Positions 1-11,014 of a stretch of 64,000 nt of DNA are shown here, piece after piece (the stretch's first letter is position 1; the number at the start of each line of letters is the position of its first letter). The stretch spans positions 310,001 through 374,000 of the forward strand of contig CM074142.1 in NCBI GenBank assembly GCA_037178625.1. The letters run 5' to 3'. The translations under genes and the position numbers were made by a program. Below the pieces are notes generated by a model. It was not told the DNA's origin. It worked only from the letters and a program-made list of their open reading frames with translations, and did no database searches. The DNA comes from Skeletonema tropicum. Taxonomy: Eukaryota > Bacillariophyta > Thalassiosirophyceae > Thalassiosirales > Thalassiosiraceae.

Positions 1-4
1 TTGA

Positions 5-193
5 TCCCATTCTTACTTGCCGCATCGATGCATCATGTTTGTTGAAGAAAATATAAGCCTCATCCGCAAAAATTGGGATGAACTCATGCCAGATCCAGAT
101 GTCCCTTTGAATGAGTTTCTACTCCCTCCTTCTTTTGAAGACAAGGATGAGAGTGGGGATCCAATTGATGCTGGCCAGAACAATGAGTACTAA
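5..193 (+). pseudogene. C-terminal tail of a possible transposase
   Basis: An open frame enters from a stop at 2-4 and ends with TAA at 191-193; the first ATG is at 35, giving 52 residues ending in an acidic tail (LPPSFEDKDESGDPIDAGQ). I cannot assign a family. It lies directly 5' of a CG-rich inverted-repeat cluster like a transposon end (268-352), and transposases commonly end with such tails just inside the terminal repeat, so it may be the 3' end of a DNA transposon that starts outside the window. It could also be the last exon of a host gene. Inference only. Confidence 0.3.
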
Positions 194-267
194 GTTGTCT
201 AAAGAGTCCATAGTAGATAATTATTTGTTGGTTTTGCCCCTTTTAATCATTGCTAACCTTCTTCATT

Positions 268-352
268 GAAAATCTCGAGATATCCCGGGATCTCGTCTCG
301 ACGGACCCTGTCTCGGCTCGAATCTCGGGACAGTGCCGAGACCGAGACGAGA
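268..352. repeat. Nested inverted-repeat cluster, transposon-end-like
   Basis: Short palindromes and inverted arms are packed together: ATCTCGAGAT (272-281), TCCCGGGA (283-290), TCTCGTCTCG (291-300) pairing with CGAGACGAGA (343-352), and GTCTCGGC (310-317) pairing with GCCGAGAC (335-342). This looks like the terminal region of a DNA transposon, fitting the open-frame tail at 5-193. No outer partner is visible because it would lie left of the window. Confidence 0.45.
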
Positions 353-398
353 CCAACCTCTAGATATTTCAGGTCCTTTGGGTACTGAGCCCGACAGC

Positions 399-422
399 AA
401 ATATCCTTTTAAAAGGATATTT
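399..422. repeat. 24-bp perfect palindrome
   Basis: Two 12-bp arms (AAATATCCTTTT and its complement) meet without a spacer. Similar AT-rich GGATAT/ATATCC words occur in the termini of the hAT element at 20709-22086, so this may be a remnant of a related insertion. No flanking duplication was recognised. Confidence 0.5.
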
Positions 423-657
423 CAAAATGGTTGGGATATGTAGATATAAATCTGGTGATACATGTAGATAGGTTGTAACGAAGTGGTAGCGTATCTTTCG
501 CCAGCGTCCATCCAGCTGGCCAGCCCAGCACCACCAACACCAAAGAACCAAGCACCAAGCAGGCCAGGCAAATTCGCGATGGCATCGAACCAGCTCGACA
601 GGCTGGTGATGAGCGGCAGGCATTATATTGCATGTCATCTTTGTAGATGATAACTAC

Positions 658-684
658 TTATTACCGACGTGTTGTTGCTCTTCT
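658..684 (+). repeat. Dispersed repeat word, copy 1 of 3
   Basis: The word TTATTACCGACGTRTTGTTG and its 3' continuation occurs here, at 9982-10009 and at 19700-19728. The other two copies lie inside the CAGGG transposon, so this one may be a remnant of the same family. The remaining sequence from 194 to 850 shows no gene. Confidence 0.5.
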
Positions 685-852
685 ATAGATAATGCTTCTT
701 CCACAGATAGAAGAAGTTTGATAATCTGTCTGTGAACGTGTGACGGTGTTGGACATCATATCCTTCTGCTTCTCTGTACGATATATCTTTGTCTAACTCA
801 CCAGATACAGAGAGCAGCAGTTTCTTCGATATTTAAGCACAGCAGTAATATA

Positions 853-3800
853 ATGACAGGTAAGAGATCCTCGATCCGCTCATACATCTCAAGAGATTTA
901 TATATGTAGTATATGTAACTAGAACTCAACATCTTTTTCGTTCATTGGAACAAATGATCAACAGGCATCGCCGACGCCATCCTCTATCTCAAACGTCCTT
1001 ATTCAAAGGACCGTCGCAAGCGACTGATCGCTCACTTCGTACGCCCCTCCTCTCCACAGACGAGATTTGCAGTATTGTCATGGAAGCGAACTGGGTCGAA
1101 CCTCCTCTGTGGAATTTTATACAACCACCCAGAGATCATCATGCACAATGAATTATTCAATCCAATCGATATCTTTACATACTATCCAAAATCACTGAAT
1201 CCACCACCACCACCCCACCCACCCCGAGAATGATGATGAGTCTCAGCCACCACCTCCTCCTCGCTGGACACCTCTAATCCGAGATTTGTTCCCCAATGAT
1301 TTTCTCGAGTTTATTTGGTCTGGGAAGAACGGAGAGAATGAACCTATCCGACCATCATTCAAAGCAATCGGATTCAAATCATTTCCAGAACACTGGACAG
1401 ATGTAAGGAATGAACACATATGGCAAGATGCCATTCTGGAAGACCTACGTGTGAAGAAGGTTATTCTGTTTCGAAAGGATGAGCTGGCTGTTTATGTATC
1501 CATGCTCCGAGCTGATGAGACCGGTCGATACATGACTCACAAATATCCTGAGGATATGACCTTCCATATTGACCCTGCAAAGTTTCAGAGCTTTTTGGAT
1601 CGGTACCGACATACCTTTCGTCAAAAGTGCAAATCCCCAATCGTTCAGAGGGATACCTTTTGGATTAATTACGAAGATCTCTGTGATTTAGAGTATTTTC
1701 GTCTACACATCTATCCTCACTTGTGCAAGTTCTTGGGAGTGTCTCAAAGTGCCAACATGAAGATTCTTCGTGAGACTGTAAAGCAAGCCAACCCGGAGGA
1801 AGACTTATCTGCTGTGATAGAGAATTATGAGGAGCTAGAATACTGCTTTCGATACTCCGATGTGTCGCACTTTGCAAAACGTCGGGAGCAAGAAGTCATT
1901 GAGGCAATTACAGCGATGCCTGTAACAAGTCAGCAGCCTCTTGAAGAAGTGACCTGTAATGATGATTACGGAACGTGGAGTGTGTTATTGCCTATTTGTT
2001 CAAGAACCGTTTCTCAGCAAGCAAAATCTCGCCACAATCACTCTTCAAATCAAGAAGTTTCGTTTGACACAAATCGCTTCTCTGAACTCACTTAGTCAAG
2101 TCAATACAATGGCTCTTTTGATGAAGCTTGCTGGGACTTGCTCTCAGGATTCTGTAAGTCCCTAATGGAAACTGTTCCACCTAGCCAGATGGAGAGGTTT
2201 GAGTGTATTGTGGGGATTGATGTCGATGACAAAGTGTATCAGCCTGCCAAAGAAAGGTTGATAGCCATGATTCCCTGCAAAGTTGTGTTTGTAGACATCC
2301 AGCCGACAATGTATGGGAAGTTGTGCCGCATCTGGAATCATTTGGTATCAAAGTCTAGGAATGATTACATCGTACTCTTCGGTGACGATGTTCGTCTCCT
2401 TGACTATGACTGGCCTCGCAGGATAGAAGATTGTTTTCGAAAGTATTTCGATGAACACTGGACTTCCGTTCGGCGCAGCGTGTGTGGCAATGAATGATCT
2501 CTCCTTCCCAGGCTTTCCAACATTTCCTGTTATCCACCGCTGGCATCTACAACAGTTTGGCACTCTTCTCCCAAAACAGTTTGTAAATCAAGGCGGCGAC
2601 CCTTTTTTGTATGAGCTTTACAGTAGGTTCAAGGCATCCGCGTGGGAGGTGTCATGCAGGCTCGAAAATACGATAGGGGGTGACGGAGATGCTCGCTATC
2701 AGAAATACCACATTAATTGGCGTGGGCATATACTTAATATGCACATTAGAAAGCTGAAGAAGTTTGTTGAAACACAGAACAGTAGTGGAGTATGCCTTGA
2801 CATTGTTGTTCCCTCCTATCGAACGAATAACAACGACTACCTTACGTCGTATTGCATTGCTTCGGGCTTCTCGTGACGGTGTGTACGTGAAATTTTGGTT
2901 TGTGGTGGACAATCCTTGCAAGAAACATGTTGATGACGTGAAGGAGCTTGCTAACGAATTGAACGCCAAACAGCTGAAGCAAAGCGGCAACTACTTTATC
3001 AACGTGATACACTACGGAGCAAATAGAGGAGCCAGCTATGCGAGGAATACTGGATACAATTATTCCATTGCAGATTGGATTCTATTCCTAGATGATGATG
3101 TGATCCCTGACGACAATATTCTAGATGCTTACATTGGAGGGATTCAGCGCTTCCCTAATGCAAAAGTTCTTGCTGGTATGACTACACTTCCCGAAGCGAC
3201 AAATACGTGGACGACTATGCTAAGAGTGTGCAACGTTGGATACTTCTACGGAGTTAGCAAGTTGAGGCGTCATCCTCCCTGGGCTGTAACTGCCAACCTC
3301 CTTGTTAGAGGTAGTAGACATAATCCAACAATCCAGTTCAAGGAATGCTATCCAAAAACTGGAGGTGGTGAGGATATTGATTTAGTGTATCAATACAAAA
3401 ACTTTTATCCAACGAGCGGACTCCACGCGACAGCAGCTGTCCCAGAGGCAGTAGTGAAACACCCATGGTGGAATGGGGGCAACCTTTGCTACAAGCAAAT
3501 TCGTGGTTGGGCCTGGGGCGATTCAATGTGTATCCTAGAGTGGCCCTCGAAGACCTTCCTAACTTGCCCAAACTGGATTGAACATGTCACTTTCATTGTT
3601 TTACCATTGACCGTTTATACAAGACAACCGGTTGCTGGATTGTTGGTTGGTTCGTGTGTCGTTGCATTGGAACACTTGATTAAAATGTGTAGGTATCTAC
3701 CATCAGCGCGGAAGCAATGCGAGGAAGATGGCATTTTGTATCAACTGTACGTGGCGTTAGGGGCAGGTACCGTCCTGTCTGCTCAAGAGATAACACGAGT

Positions 3801-3978
3801 CAATGCTATACTCCAGAGGTTTTCTTTGTACAGCATTTGTAGAAGAGTAGACTGGTTTGATGGGCAAGAACCTCGAATCAAGCTTGACATACAATTTGGG
3901 AGTATCTTGCGGTTTGTTTTGAACGCTGGAATTACCAGTATTGGATTTGGTTCGTACTGGCAAGAATGGCTTGGTTAG
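853..3978 (+). pseudogene. Sulfotransferase - double GT-A glycosyltransferase fusion, frame broken
   Basis: A predicted membrane or Golgi carbohydrate-modifying protein. A two-codon first exon (853-859, ATGACAG followed by GTAAGA) splices to 965. The second exon gives an Stf0-like sulfotransferase P-loop (WKRTGSNLL, about 1093-1119), a downstream HPEIIMHNELF, and VILFRKDELAVYVSMLRA. Then come two GT-A-like nucleotide-sugar folds: VLLPICSR...FGDDV (about 1980-2395) with PFGAACVAMND after it, and LDIVVPSY...LFLDDDV (about 2797-3105). An in-frame TAG at 2093 is best explained by an intron (GTTTCT donor near 2009, pyrimidine-rich acceptor ending at 2095). Three other frame offsets cannot be explained that way: at the C-rich tract about 1200-1225, near 2440-2450, and near 2843-2846. 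Each needs one base removed to restore homology. Either a recent pseudogene or consensus insertion errors; the domains are otherwise well preserved. Confidence 0.65.
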
Positions 3979-4119
3979 TTAGTATGAGTTGTTACACATA
4001 ATGATCGTGAGAATTAAATGTTACCTTAGAGAGATGAGCTTCATCTACAGTAAATAGCTGCACCTCGTTTCGGCACACGCTGTAGGCATCAATGTGATGT
4101 TGAGAGTTAAATGTTAAAG

Positions 4120-4145
4120 CTCTCTCTCTCTCTCTCTCTCTCTCT
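4120..4145. repeat. (CT)n microsatellite
   Basis: About thirteen CT units in the short gap between the fusion gene (ends 3978) and the convergent UTP11 gene (ends 4196). Nothing else is seen in 3979-4195. Confidence 0.9.
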
Positions 4146-4195
4146 AGAGCGATAAGTCACATCTACAAATCATAAAACTGCACCTCTCTATAATA

Positions 4196-5206
4196 TTACT
4201 TGGCACGCTTCCTCCTCCACTTGTACACAACCGGCCTACCACCATCCTCCTTCCCCACAATCTTCCTCTTCCTCCCCTTCATCCTCGTCTGCTTCTCCAC
4301 AATCAAATGTGCCTCGGCATTTTCCAACTTCTTCATCCGTTCATTGCGCAATTCCATCTCACTGTACGCAGCAGATCTTGATTTGGCAATACGTCGTTCT
4401 AGCTTGAATTGATCTCGTTCTTGTTTGAGACGTTGTTTCTCTGTTAGCTGTAGTTGTTGTAGTTGCTTTGGGTTTTCTTCTTCTTCCTCTTCCTCTTTGT
4501 CAAAGAAGTTACTGTCATTATCATCATTGTAATAATCATCATCATTTGCATCCCGCACAGCAGCAACCTTACCACCACCAAGAAGTTTCCTCATCGCCTC
4601 TCGTTCCAACTCCTTTACACGTGGACGATTGAACGATCTACCCACCAATTCAGGAAGTGTATCAAAATGACGTGCCACATCAAACTTGTTCACGGCATCT
4701 TGTCCTCCGTCGACAAAGACTGTATGCTTCCTCTTCTTTTTTCTCCCCACCATTACTGCACCACCATTATCATCATCATGATCATCATTTCCTTCCAAAT
4801 AATGCAATGAACTTTGCAACCGTTCAATCTTCTTTCCATCCATGACACGTTGCATCCTTACATATGCCAAATCTTGATCCTTCATAATCCGTACAGCATC
4901 GATACCCAACCCCCGTTCCTCCAACTCTTTTTGTCGTGCTTGATCCGTCTTGACATGTCTTCCACTACTCTTTCCACCACCATGATTATCCACACGTGAA
5001 TTATGCATGCCAAAATAAAACTCATCGGGATTCTTATTGGCAATTTTTTCCCGCATGGATTTGAGTCGAGATTGTTTCCGATGGTAGTCTTGAGAGCGTT
5101 GACGGTAATCCGTCTTTTTTTCGAGTAGGCCGAGGTGTGACCGGCTTTGGGGTTGGGACCGCTCTTTGTGGGTGATGCGTTTGACTGCGTTGCGGAGGGA
5201 TGACAT
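4196..5206 (-). CDS. UTP11: U3 snoRNA-associated protein 11 (SSU processome)
   Basis: A 336-aa single-exon gene. The N-terminus carries the family signature: [20 protein letters not shown], then [20 protein letters not shown] and [15 protein letters not shown]. The C-terminus ends KRKIVGKE...[11 protein letters not shown], also typical of UTP11. A lysine/arginine-rich middle and acidic runs (about residues 215-245) match the family, which is nucleolar, part of the U3-containing small-subunit processome, and needed for early 18S rRNA processing. Yeast and human proteins are about 250 aa; the extra length here is low-complexity linker ([16 protein letters not shown]). The start is the only ATG with the conserved SSLRNA context. 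It transcribes away from the CAP gene at 6164. Confidence 0.93.
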   Translation of the reverse strand: MSSLRNAVKRITHKERSQPQSRSHLGLLEKKTDYRQRSQDYHRKQSRLKSMREKIANKNPDEFYFGMHNSRVDNHGGGKSSGRHVKTDQARQKELEERGLGIDAVRIMKDQDLAYVRMQRVMDGKKIERLQSSLHYLEGNDDHDDDNGGAVMVGRKKKRKHTVFVDGGQDAVNKFDVARHFDTLPELVGRSFNRPRVKELEREAMRKLLGGGKVAAVRDANDDDYYNDDNDSNFFDKEEEEEEENPKQLQQLQLTEKQRLKQERDQFKLERRIAKSRSAAYSEMELRNERMKKLENAEAHLIVEKQTRMKGRKRKIVGKEDGGRPVVYKWRRKRAK

Positions 5207-6163
5207 GATGATTGTTGGTGTTGTTGTTGATGATGTGTGTTGATAGTTTCCAAGTTGTCGTCTTTTTGTGGCGATTTTTGTTTAGCTGATGAATTGTATA
5301 AATTGCAATATGCGCCACCCGTCAGCAGCTTGGTCAACTCTTCTATATAATTGGTAAGGTATCGAGAGCGGTGCGTCGATTCGATGTCAGTTGATCAACT
5401 TGGAAGAAGAAGCGTAGCACAGCTTGATATAGGAGCGGTGTGCGATAGATGATGATAGTCATGGCGTTGATCGATTGGTCAACCAAACCATTTGTGGTGT
5501 GACGGACAGTTTTTTTGCGGGAAGCCAAATGCGACATGCTTGCTGCGAGCGGTAATACATATGGTACACACAATGACCCTACACCACTCGCTCACCGTGA
5601 CTTGCAGAGCTTCATAAATAACTCTACATCACCCTGATAAACAAAGGAACATTTTAACTATTTATCTCAAGAAGATAAACATAACGAAGCTACATTCCTA
5701 GATATTATAATTTTCCTTCTCACATGCCAATTTCGTCGAAAGATGCCAATTTTTGTCAACTCCAACCACTCAAGCACCCATTCTACTACTTGTTCCACAT
5801 CACGCACCCACTGTACACTGCACAACAACGAGGCCTTGGGCCCCTCTATCCTTCACCAAAAATTCGTTGCTGATTAGCCAATCGTCATCCAATGAAGCTA
5901 CTTTAGTGCACCCACCGACGACATTTAACAAGTTACACATTCCTCATATCAACCTCGTGCGTGATATTATTCGTCAATAAGATTCATCTCTTCATCTCTT
6001 GCGATACGCACGTGTCCTCGGAGTTTACACCAAACTACTTTATTGTACTGTGCACTGCCTCTTCTTCATACTCTAATTGCATTCCTAGACTCACAATTAT
6101 TCCGCCAATATATTAGCTACAAAAGATCAAGAAATATATATACACACACTACATCAAAACAAC
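5207..6163. other. Intergenic region between divergent UTP11 and CAP genes
   Basis: No conserved coding signal. It must hold the promoters of UTP11 (minus) and the CAP-domain gene (plus). Short open frames here (for example 5343-5573 on the minus strand and 5753-5980 on the plus strand) have no recognisable motif and I do not call them. Confidence 0.6.
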
Positions 6164-7667
6164 ATGAAACATCATCTTGCCTATTATCTATCACTCTCCA
6201 CGCTTCTTCTCGTTGGCGTCACCTCCACAACAACTACATCATCACAACATCTACGCGGCAGATCATCGGATGACGAACATTATGACATTGTTAGTGTAGC
6301 ACCACCAAGACTCTCCGAGGAACATTCACTTCCACACTATCAAATAATAGAGCCGCAATCATCATCATCGTTAGCATCATCATCAGCTACGCACGATCAT
6401 CACGAACGAAGAGCCCTCCAAAGTAACAATAACGACTGCAACAACAATGAACATTCACTCTCCATAACACTCACATCGGACAGACACTCCAATGCAGATA
6501 ATACATTCACAATCTCTACAAAAGGCGGAGACGAAACTACCAACAACAACAATAGCCGATGGAACGCACTGTACACGGCAAGCGGAGAACTAAACAACGG
6601 ACCAATCACCATGTGCATTTCACCCTCCAATAATAGGTATCGATTTGAAGCAATCGATTCCTATTCGGACGGGATTATCGGTGGGTATTACGAGCTTTCT
6701 TTGGATGGTGTGAGGATATTTCGAACTCCGGATGGTCAGTGGTCAAGAAGTGTGCATAAATTTACTGTTGGTACGGAGGAGGAAGAGAATGTTGGTATTG
6801 CTACTACTGCTGGAGATAAATCAGATAATATAGAAGAAGAATTGGAAGTGTTCGAACTCAAAATGGGGACGGGATTTCCAACATCAGTCGTTGTGCCCAA
6901 TCCAGCACCGGCTACACCACCATCGAGTATTAGTGGTGGTAATGGTAGTGCTTCCATCAACACTGCCAAACCACCGACTCCCAAGCCATCTCCTCCTCCT
7001 CCTGCAGCGAAACCTGAACCAGTAGTGACTGCTACTACGACTACGACTGTTAGCACGGGTACAATGACGGAACGTGAACATCAATGGCTCGATGAACACA
7101 ATGTCAGGCGTGAGAAATAGTAAGTACTTGTCTATTGTGTGATTATTCTTTACATTATATATTCGTTTGTACACATTATTTCAATCACTCACAACTACTA
7201 CTTCACCACCACCACAATCACCATATATATTATCATCACACAGCCACAAACAAAAAGGGAAAACCTACGTCCCCCTCCAATGGTCCAAATACCTCCGCGA
7301 CTCCGCCCAACAATGGGCCGAAGAATGTGCCAGAACCAACACCTTCGATCACGCATGGCACCTCAACATTGGCGAAAACATGGCACGACACACCACCTCT
7401 GGAGATGGATATCGTCACCCCTCCAACATTCTGACACGATGGGTCGAAAAGGAATTGGGGGTGGGATATCCAGCCAATGGGCATATGACTCAAGCGCTTT
7501 GGAGGGCGACCAAGTTTGTGGGGTGTGGGGAGGCACGGAGGGGTAATCGGTATTATCAGGTTTGTCAGTATTCGAAACCGGGAAATTGTGGGGTGAAAAG
7601 ATCGGATTATTGGAGTTCGGTTATGGCGGATGATAGTGGGTGTAAGGGTATGCCGTTGTTGTATTGA
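6164..7667 (+). CDS. Secreted CAP/SCP (PR-1 like) domain protein
   Basis: Two exons, 6164-7119 and 7244-7667, join across a 124-bp GTAAGT...CACAG intron to give 459 aa; the junction codon is TAC inside the CAP domain. Residues 1-23 form a signal peptide. A cysteine-containing extracellular module follows (CISPSNNRYRFEAIDSYSDG, about residues 146-165), then a Thr/Pro-rich linker (about 240-300). The C-terminal CAP domain runs from EHQWLDEHNVRREKYH through LRDSAQQWAEECA, HLNIGENMA, GHMTQALWRATKFVGCG and YQVCQYSKPGN. These correspond to CAP motifs: the helix HN...R, the GEN loop, the H-TQ-W-T/S box and the CxY box. The likely site of action is the cell surface or secreted matrix; molecular function is unknown for the family in algae. 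Confidence 0.88.
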
Positions 7668-8283
7668 GTTGTGGCGTTGTTTTTTGCCGTGTGTGTATAA
7701 TATATATCAGATTGGAATGCGGAATATTGCAATTGCCTTGAATTTTCTGTATTGTGTAGGGGGGGGCTAGAAGGGGTTGTGTTCTCTACTAACTTGACTT
7801 GCTTGGCGCTTGAGAGCTTGAGTTGTGTGCATTCGGCATGAGAGAGAATGCATTGATTGAATGATGAAATTGTTTGAATAGAAATGAACTAAAATCCGTG
7901 ATTGATTGACTGCAAATAACAGTCGTCTATCTCTATCTACGTATATATTCTGTTGAACGCATCTCTGCTGTGAAACAACTTGTTCTGGCTAAGTCTATGG
8001 TCAGCCTAGCCAGGATGTTCGTTCTCGGCGAATAATGGTGCTGTGCACAAGTGGGGCACGGAGCACGGATCTGAAAAGCTGAGAGCGAGCTGAGCTCAAA
8101 TCCGTGGAGATCTAAGCATTTGTTTTGACATTTGACATTGAGAAAATAGTTTTGTCTGGGCGGGAGGGTTCTCATGCTCATTGGCGTGGCGGCAATTTTT
8201 TCAGGCTGTGGGCTTCAACAAATTTGGGGGCGAAAAAAGGGGAGAAAAAAAGAGGAGAAAACTCGCCGGCCACAAACATTTGC
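7668..8283. other. Intergenic, no gene seen
   Basis: AT/GT-rich 3' flank of the CAP gene, then a G-rich, A-rich stretch near 8220-8270. No conserved frame, RNA gene or repeat was recognised. Confidence 0.6.
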
Positions 8284-9208
8284 ATGGCGAAGACGTCGAC
8301 GCTCCGGAGAGGGTACTTATCATCGAAGTCATTACAGTGCACTGGTAAGTCCTTTGGCATTATCAATACCAGACAAGCGCCAAGCCAGGTTGGTGACGAT
8401 TCCGATGTAGATGATGAGCTCGACAGTATGGCGGCATAGCAGCTGCGGATGATCTCTCCGATGATGGACTTGATGCTGGAGTGGAGGCTGCCATCGATAT
8501 GCCTCCTTCTCCGAGTTGGCTGTCGAAACTCACTGGGAGAAATCGATCGACAGAGAGAATGCGCTCAAACGACGAATGGAAATACTTTAAAGACAATGGC
8601 GGTAACTTCCAGGGAGGAACAGATTATGAAGCCGATAACTACTCTGGAATAAGATTGAATACGACAGGCACAGCCAAACGATATGATATGGGTGTCGAGG
8701 TGCAAAACAACGAAGTTGCAATATATGTTCAATGGTACGAGTGCAAATATCGCGTCAATAGAACATTGACACCGTCAGTCCAAAATAATCAACTTTTGCT
8801 CCATACTGGACTCAAGATGCAGCAGGTGCTTGGAGATTCCAATCCTGTGGCAAGAAGTCGACCAGGATCTGACAGACAGCGACGAACGACGCAGCTGCAT
8901 CTTCCAGTTTGGGTTTGGGAGAGTATGCTCGACCAAGGTAAAATAATCAAAGCAGTTACGAGAGTTGGCACAATAAGGAATACGTATTGTATGGGAGATG
9001 AACGAGTCGGATCGAGACTTTGCATTGCCTCAATTGGACTCTACGACACGTACGCTTGCTTTGAGTTCGACCGAATTATTTCTCCCGGCTATGCAGGCGT
9101 GCGACATGGTCTTTGTCAAAGTGAGTATGAGTGTAGGTACATACACAGGAGTAATATTTTTCATCAGATATGGTAATATTATTTTTCATGTCTTAGGAGT
9201 TTGGAGGG
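8284..9208 (+). pseudogene. Unresolved multi-exon host gene, last exon split by transposon
   Basis: Coding signal is present but the exon plan is uncertain. ATG at 8284 opens a short exon ending at a GTAAGT donor (8345). An open frame from about 8418 carries an acidic stretch (ADDLSDDGLDAG) and continues to 9120, where GTGAGT is a good donor; TTTTTCATGTCTTAG at 9182-9196 is a good acceptor. Two frames compete between about 8770 and 9120: one reads RVGSRLCIASIG, the other EIPILWQEVDQDL and, after a possible 60-bp intron, LPAMQACDMVFVK. In either frame the final exon (9197 on) ends shortly after 22247, because the 13-kb element inserted at the TTGGAGGG target at 9201-9208. No family recognised. 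Confidence 0.4.
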
Positions 9209-9590
9209 CAGGGCACATAGAAGAATGGGCTGAACCACAAAAAAAGGCCTCTGCACCATGCGCGTTATCACAATAGTATGTATCAAAATAGGTACCAGTA
9301 AATTTCTAACAGTATGATTGACATCTACTTGTGCACCCGATGCCAAAGACCAAGCATATTCACACAAAACCAACCTACCAATGACAACGGCTCCTCCGAA
9401 ACAAGCATGTACCCCATCCTACTATTACTCCAATATATTATCAACATGATTGTTGCATCCAATAATTTATCACTTTGCCATCAAGGGGTTTGGATGGTAG
9501 AGAGTGATGCCATAGCACATCTCGGCATTTCATCTACGGAAATGGCAATTTACAAAAACTGCACATGCCCGTCAACTCTACACATGGAAC

Positions 9591-9959
9591 ATGCTGGAAA
9601 AGTACACGCTCCTAAGCCAGTATGAAGAAGATAGTGAGGAAAAGAATGAGAGTAAGCGCTTACTGTTGTCAATGATATTGTTGGAAGAAGACGCAGACGA
9701 AGAATATATGGCAAAGTATTATGACACTAACATTGCAATGGTGAACTGTGGTGGACTTACACTGGTTTCAAAATACTTCTTTGATTGGGGAAAGGAAGCA
9801 ATGAAAGTCGTCCGCAATTCCTTTACACATGATCTCATGACTCAAAACCTGCGCATGTTGAACCTGGCTTTTGGCGCCAAGGTCCCATGGCTTCGCTCAC
9901 TCGCAGCCACTGATTTCTCAGACGACTTCACGCACATCACGCAACACCGTAGCCAATAA
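9591..9959 (+). pseudogene. ORF fragment inside the CAGGG element
   Basis: A 122-residue frame from ATG 9591, charged at first (YEEDSEEKNESKR, EEDADEEYMAKYYDTN), then GGLTLVSKYFFDWGKEAMK and ending ITQHRSQ. No known domain is recognised. Its last 35 codons lie in the segment duplicated at 19574-19729. It may be an upstream exon of the same gene whose last exon is at 19731-20065, now separated from it by the copia insertion. Confidence 0.35.
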
Positions 9960-10011
9960 CTCTCACTATTTAACCATCTATTTATTACCGACGTATTGTT
10001 GCTCTTCTTTA
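9856..10011 (+). repeat. 156-bp direct duplication, left copy
   Basis: Matches 19574-19729 over 156 bp; I count two substitutions (A/G in the TCCC(A/G)TGG word and C/T in the GCTCTT/GCTTTT word). The two copies bracket the copia element but are not its target duplication, so the duplication was already in the host element or arose by local rearrangement. Confidence 0.85.
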
Positions 10012-10026
10012 TAGATGGTTAAATAG
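9966..10026. repeat. 16-bp perfect inverted repeat (hairpin)
   Basis: CTATTTAACCATCTAT (9966-9981) pairs perfectly with ATAGATGGTTAAATAG (10011-10026) around a 29-nt loop holding the TTATTACCGACG repeat word. In the second copy of the surrounding duplication the right arm is absent, because homology stops at 19729. Confidence 0.8.
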
Positions 10027-10267
10027 TCCCTTCTCCTCTTCTAATGCTAGAGGCGGGGATTGTATAGGGCCTGACAATCGACGGCCTCGTTCCGTCGCAT
10101 CGGATTGGCGGCGGGCGGCATGCACTTGGCCCAGCATCATCATCATCATCGTCGTCCATCAGCCACGCTGCCGGCATCATCCTACCGGTCAGCATGCTGT
10201 CGTGCATATCATAGCGCCTCAGCAACCCATTGCCCGCACAAAGCAGCTACGTCGCAAGTGTGGAGCA

Positions 10268-10669
10268 TGTGATGGATAGCCGTCTTAGATGGCAATCCCC
10301 AATTGTATGGAAAAGAACTTTAGTTTAGGTTTAGTTTAGGTAGTTCCACGTCAAGGAATACCGCTTGTGAATGATGTTAGGATGTCAGAATCAGTCATCT
10401 GACACATCTAATCTTAAGATTGACATCCGGGTCTTCCCAGGTGTCAAGGCTCTCGTGAAGCTTTGCCTGGCAGAGCATCCTCATGAAGAGCAAGTAGTTT
10501 TATAATAGAAAATAATCCATCAAGTAAAACAGAAGTCTACAGTCCAATCGAATTGATTCAACGCCCTACATCTCCTTTTATCTATTGGTGTTTGAGTTCT
10601 ACAACCACTCAGACACCTCCATCGACGGTTACGCTAACGTCTCCCTCATCAACTAAGTGAACTATTACA
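10268..10669 (+). repeat. 5' LTR of the copia element
   Basis: 402 bp, TG...CA. It contains two tandem TTTAG(G)TTTAG words near 10321-10340. It should carry the promoter for the genomic transcript. One mismatch to the 3' LTR. Confidence 0.96.
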
Positions 10670-11014
10670 GGTCATGACCCAACGTTTCTCTGCGTAGCGG
10701 TCTTTCCTCGTTTTAAAGTTCTTTGTTGCCTCAACGGCAACACCCTCCATCGACTTCTCTCCGTTGTTTGGTCGGCTTGATCACCCGCCTCCTTCGTTGG
10801 TAGTCACCCTAAGTTTTCACCCAGTTAAGTTTTGAACATTCCTCCGAAGTTTGCGTGCTAGCTACACCTCGTTCGGAGTACATTGGCCCCTGAAGTATTC
10901 ATCATCGTCCAGTTCAGTTGTGCCGGCTAGATTCCATTGCGTCAAAAGCCACCCGCTAGATTCCTTTGTGTCAAAAGCATATAAGTAAGTAGATTCGCCT
11001 CTGCACCGTTAACA

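Noticed and set aside
2093..2095. In-frame TAG in the fusion gene as a nonsense mutation
   Set aside because: A pyrimidine-rich tract ending in TTAG coincides exactly with it, and removing about 2009-2095 as an intron restores normal spacing between the VLLPICSR and CWDLLSGF motifs, so it is more likely an intron end.
5343..5573. 76-codon minus-strand frame upstream of UTP11
   Set aside because: No conserved motif; ordinary intergenic sequence.
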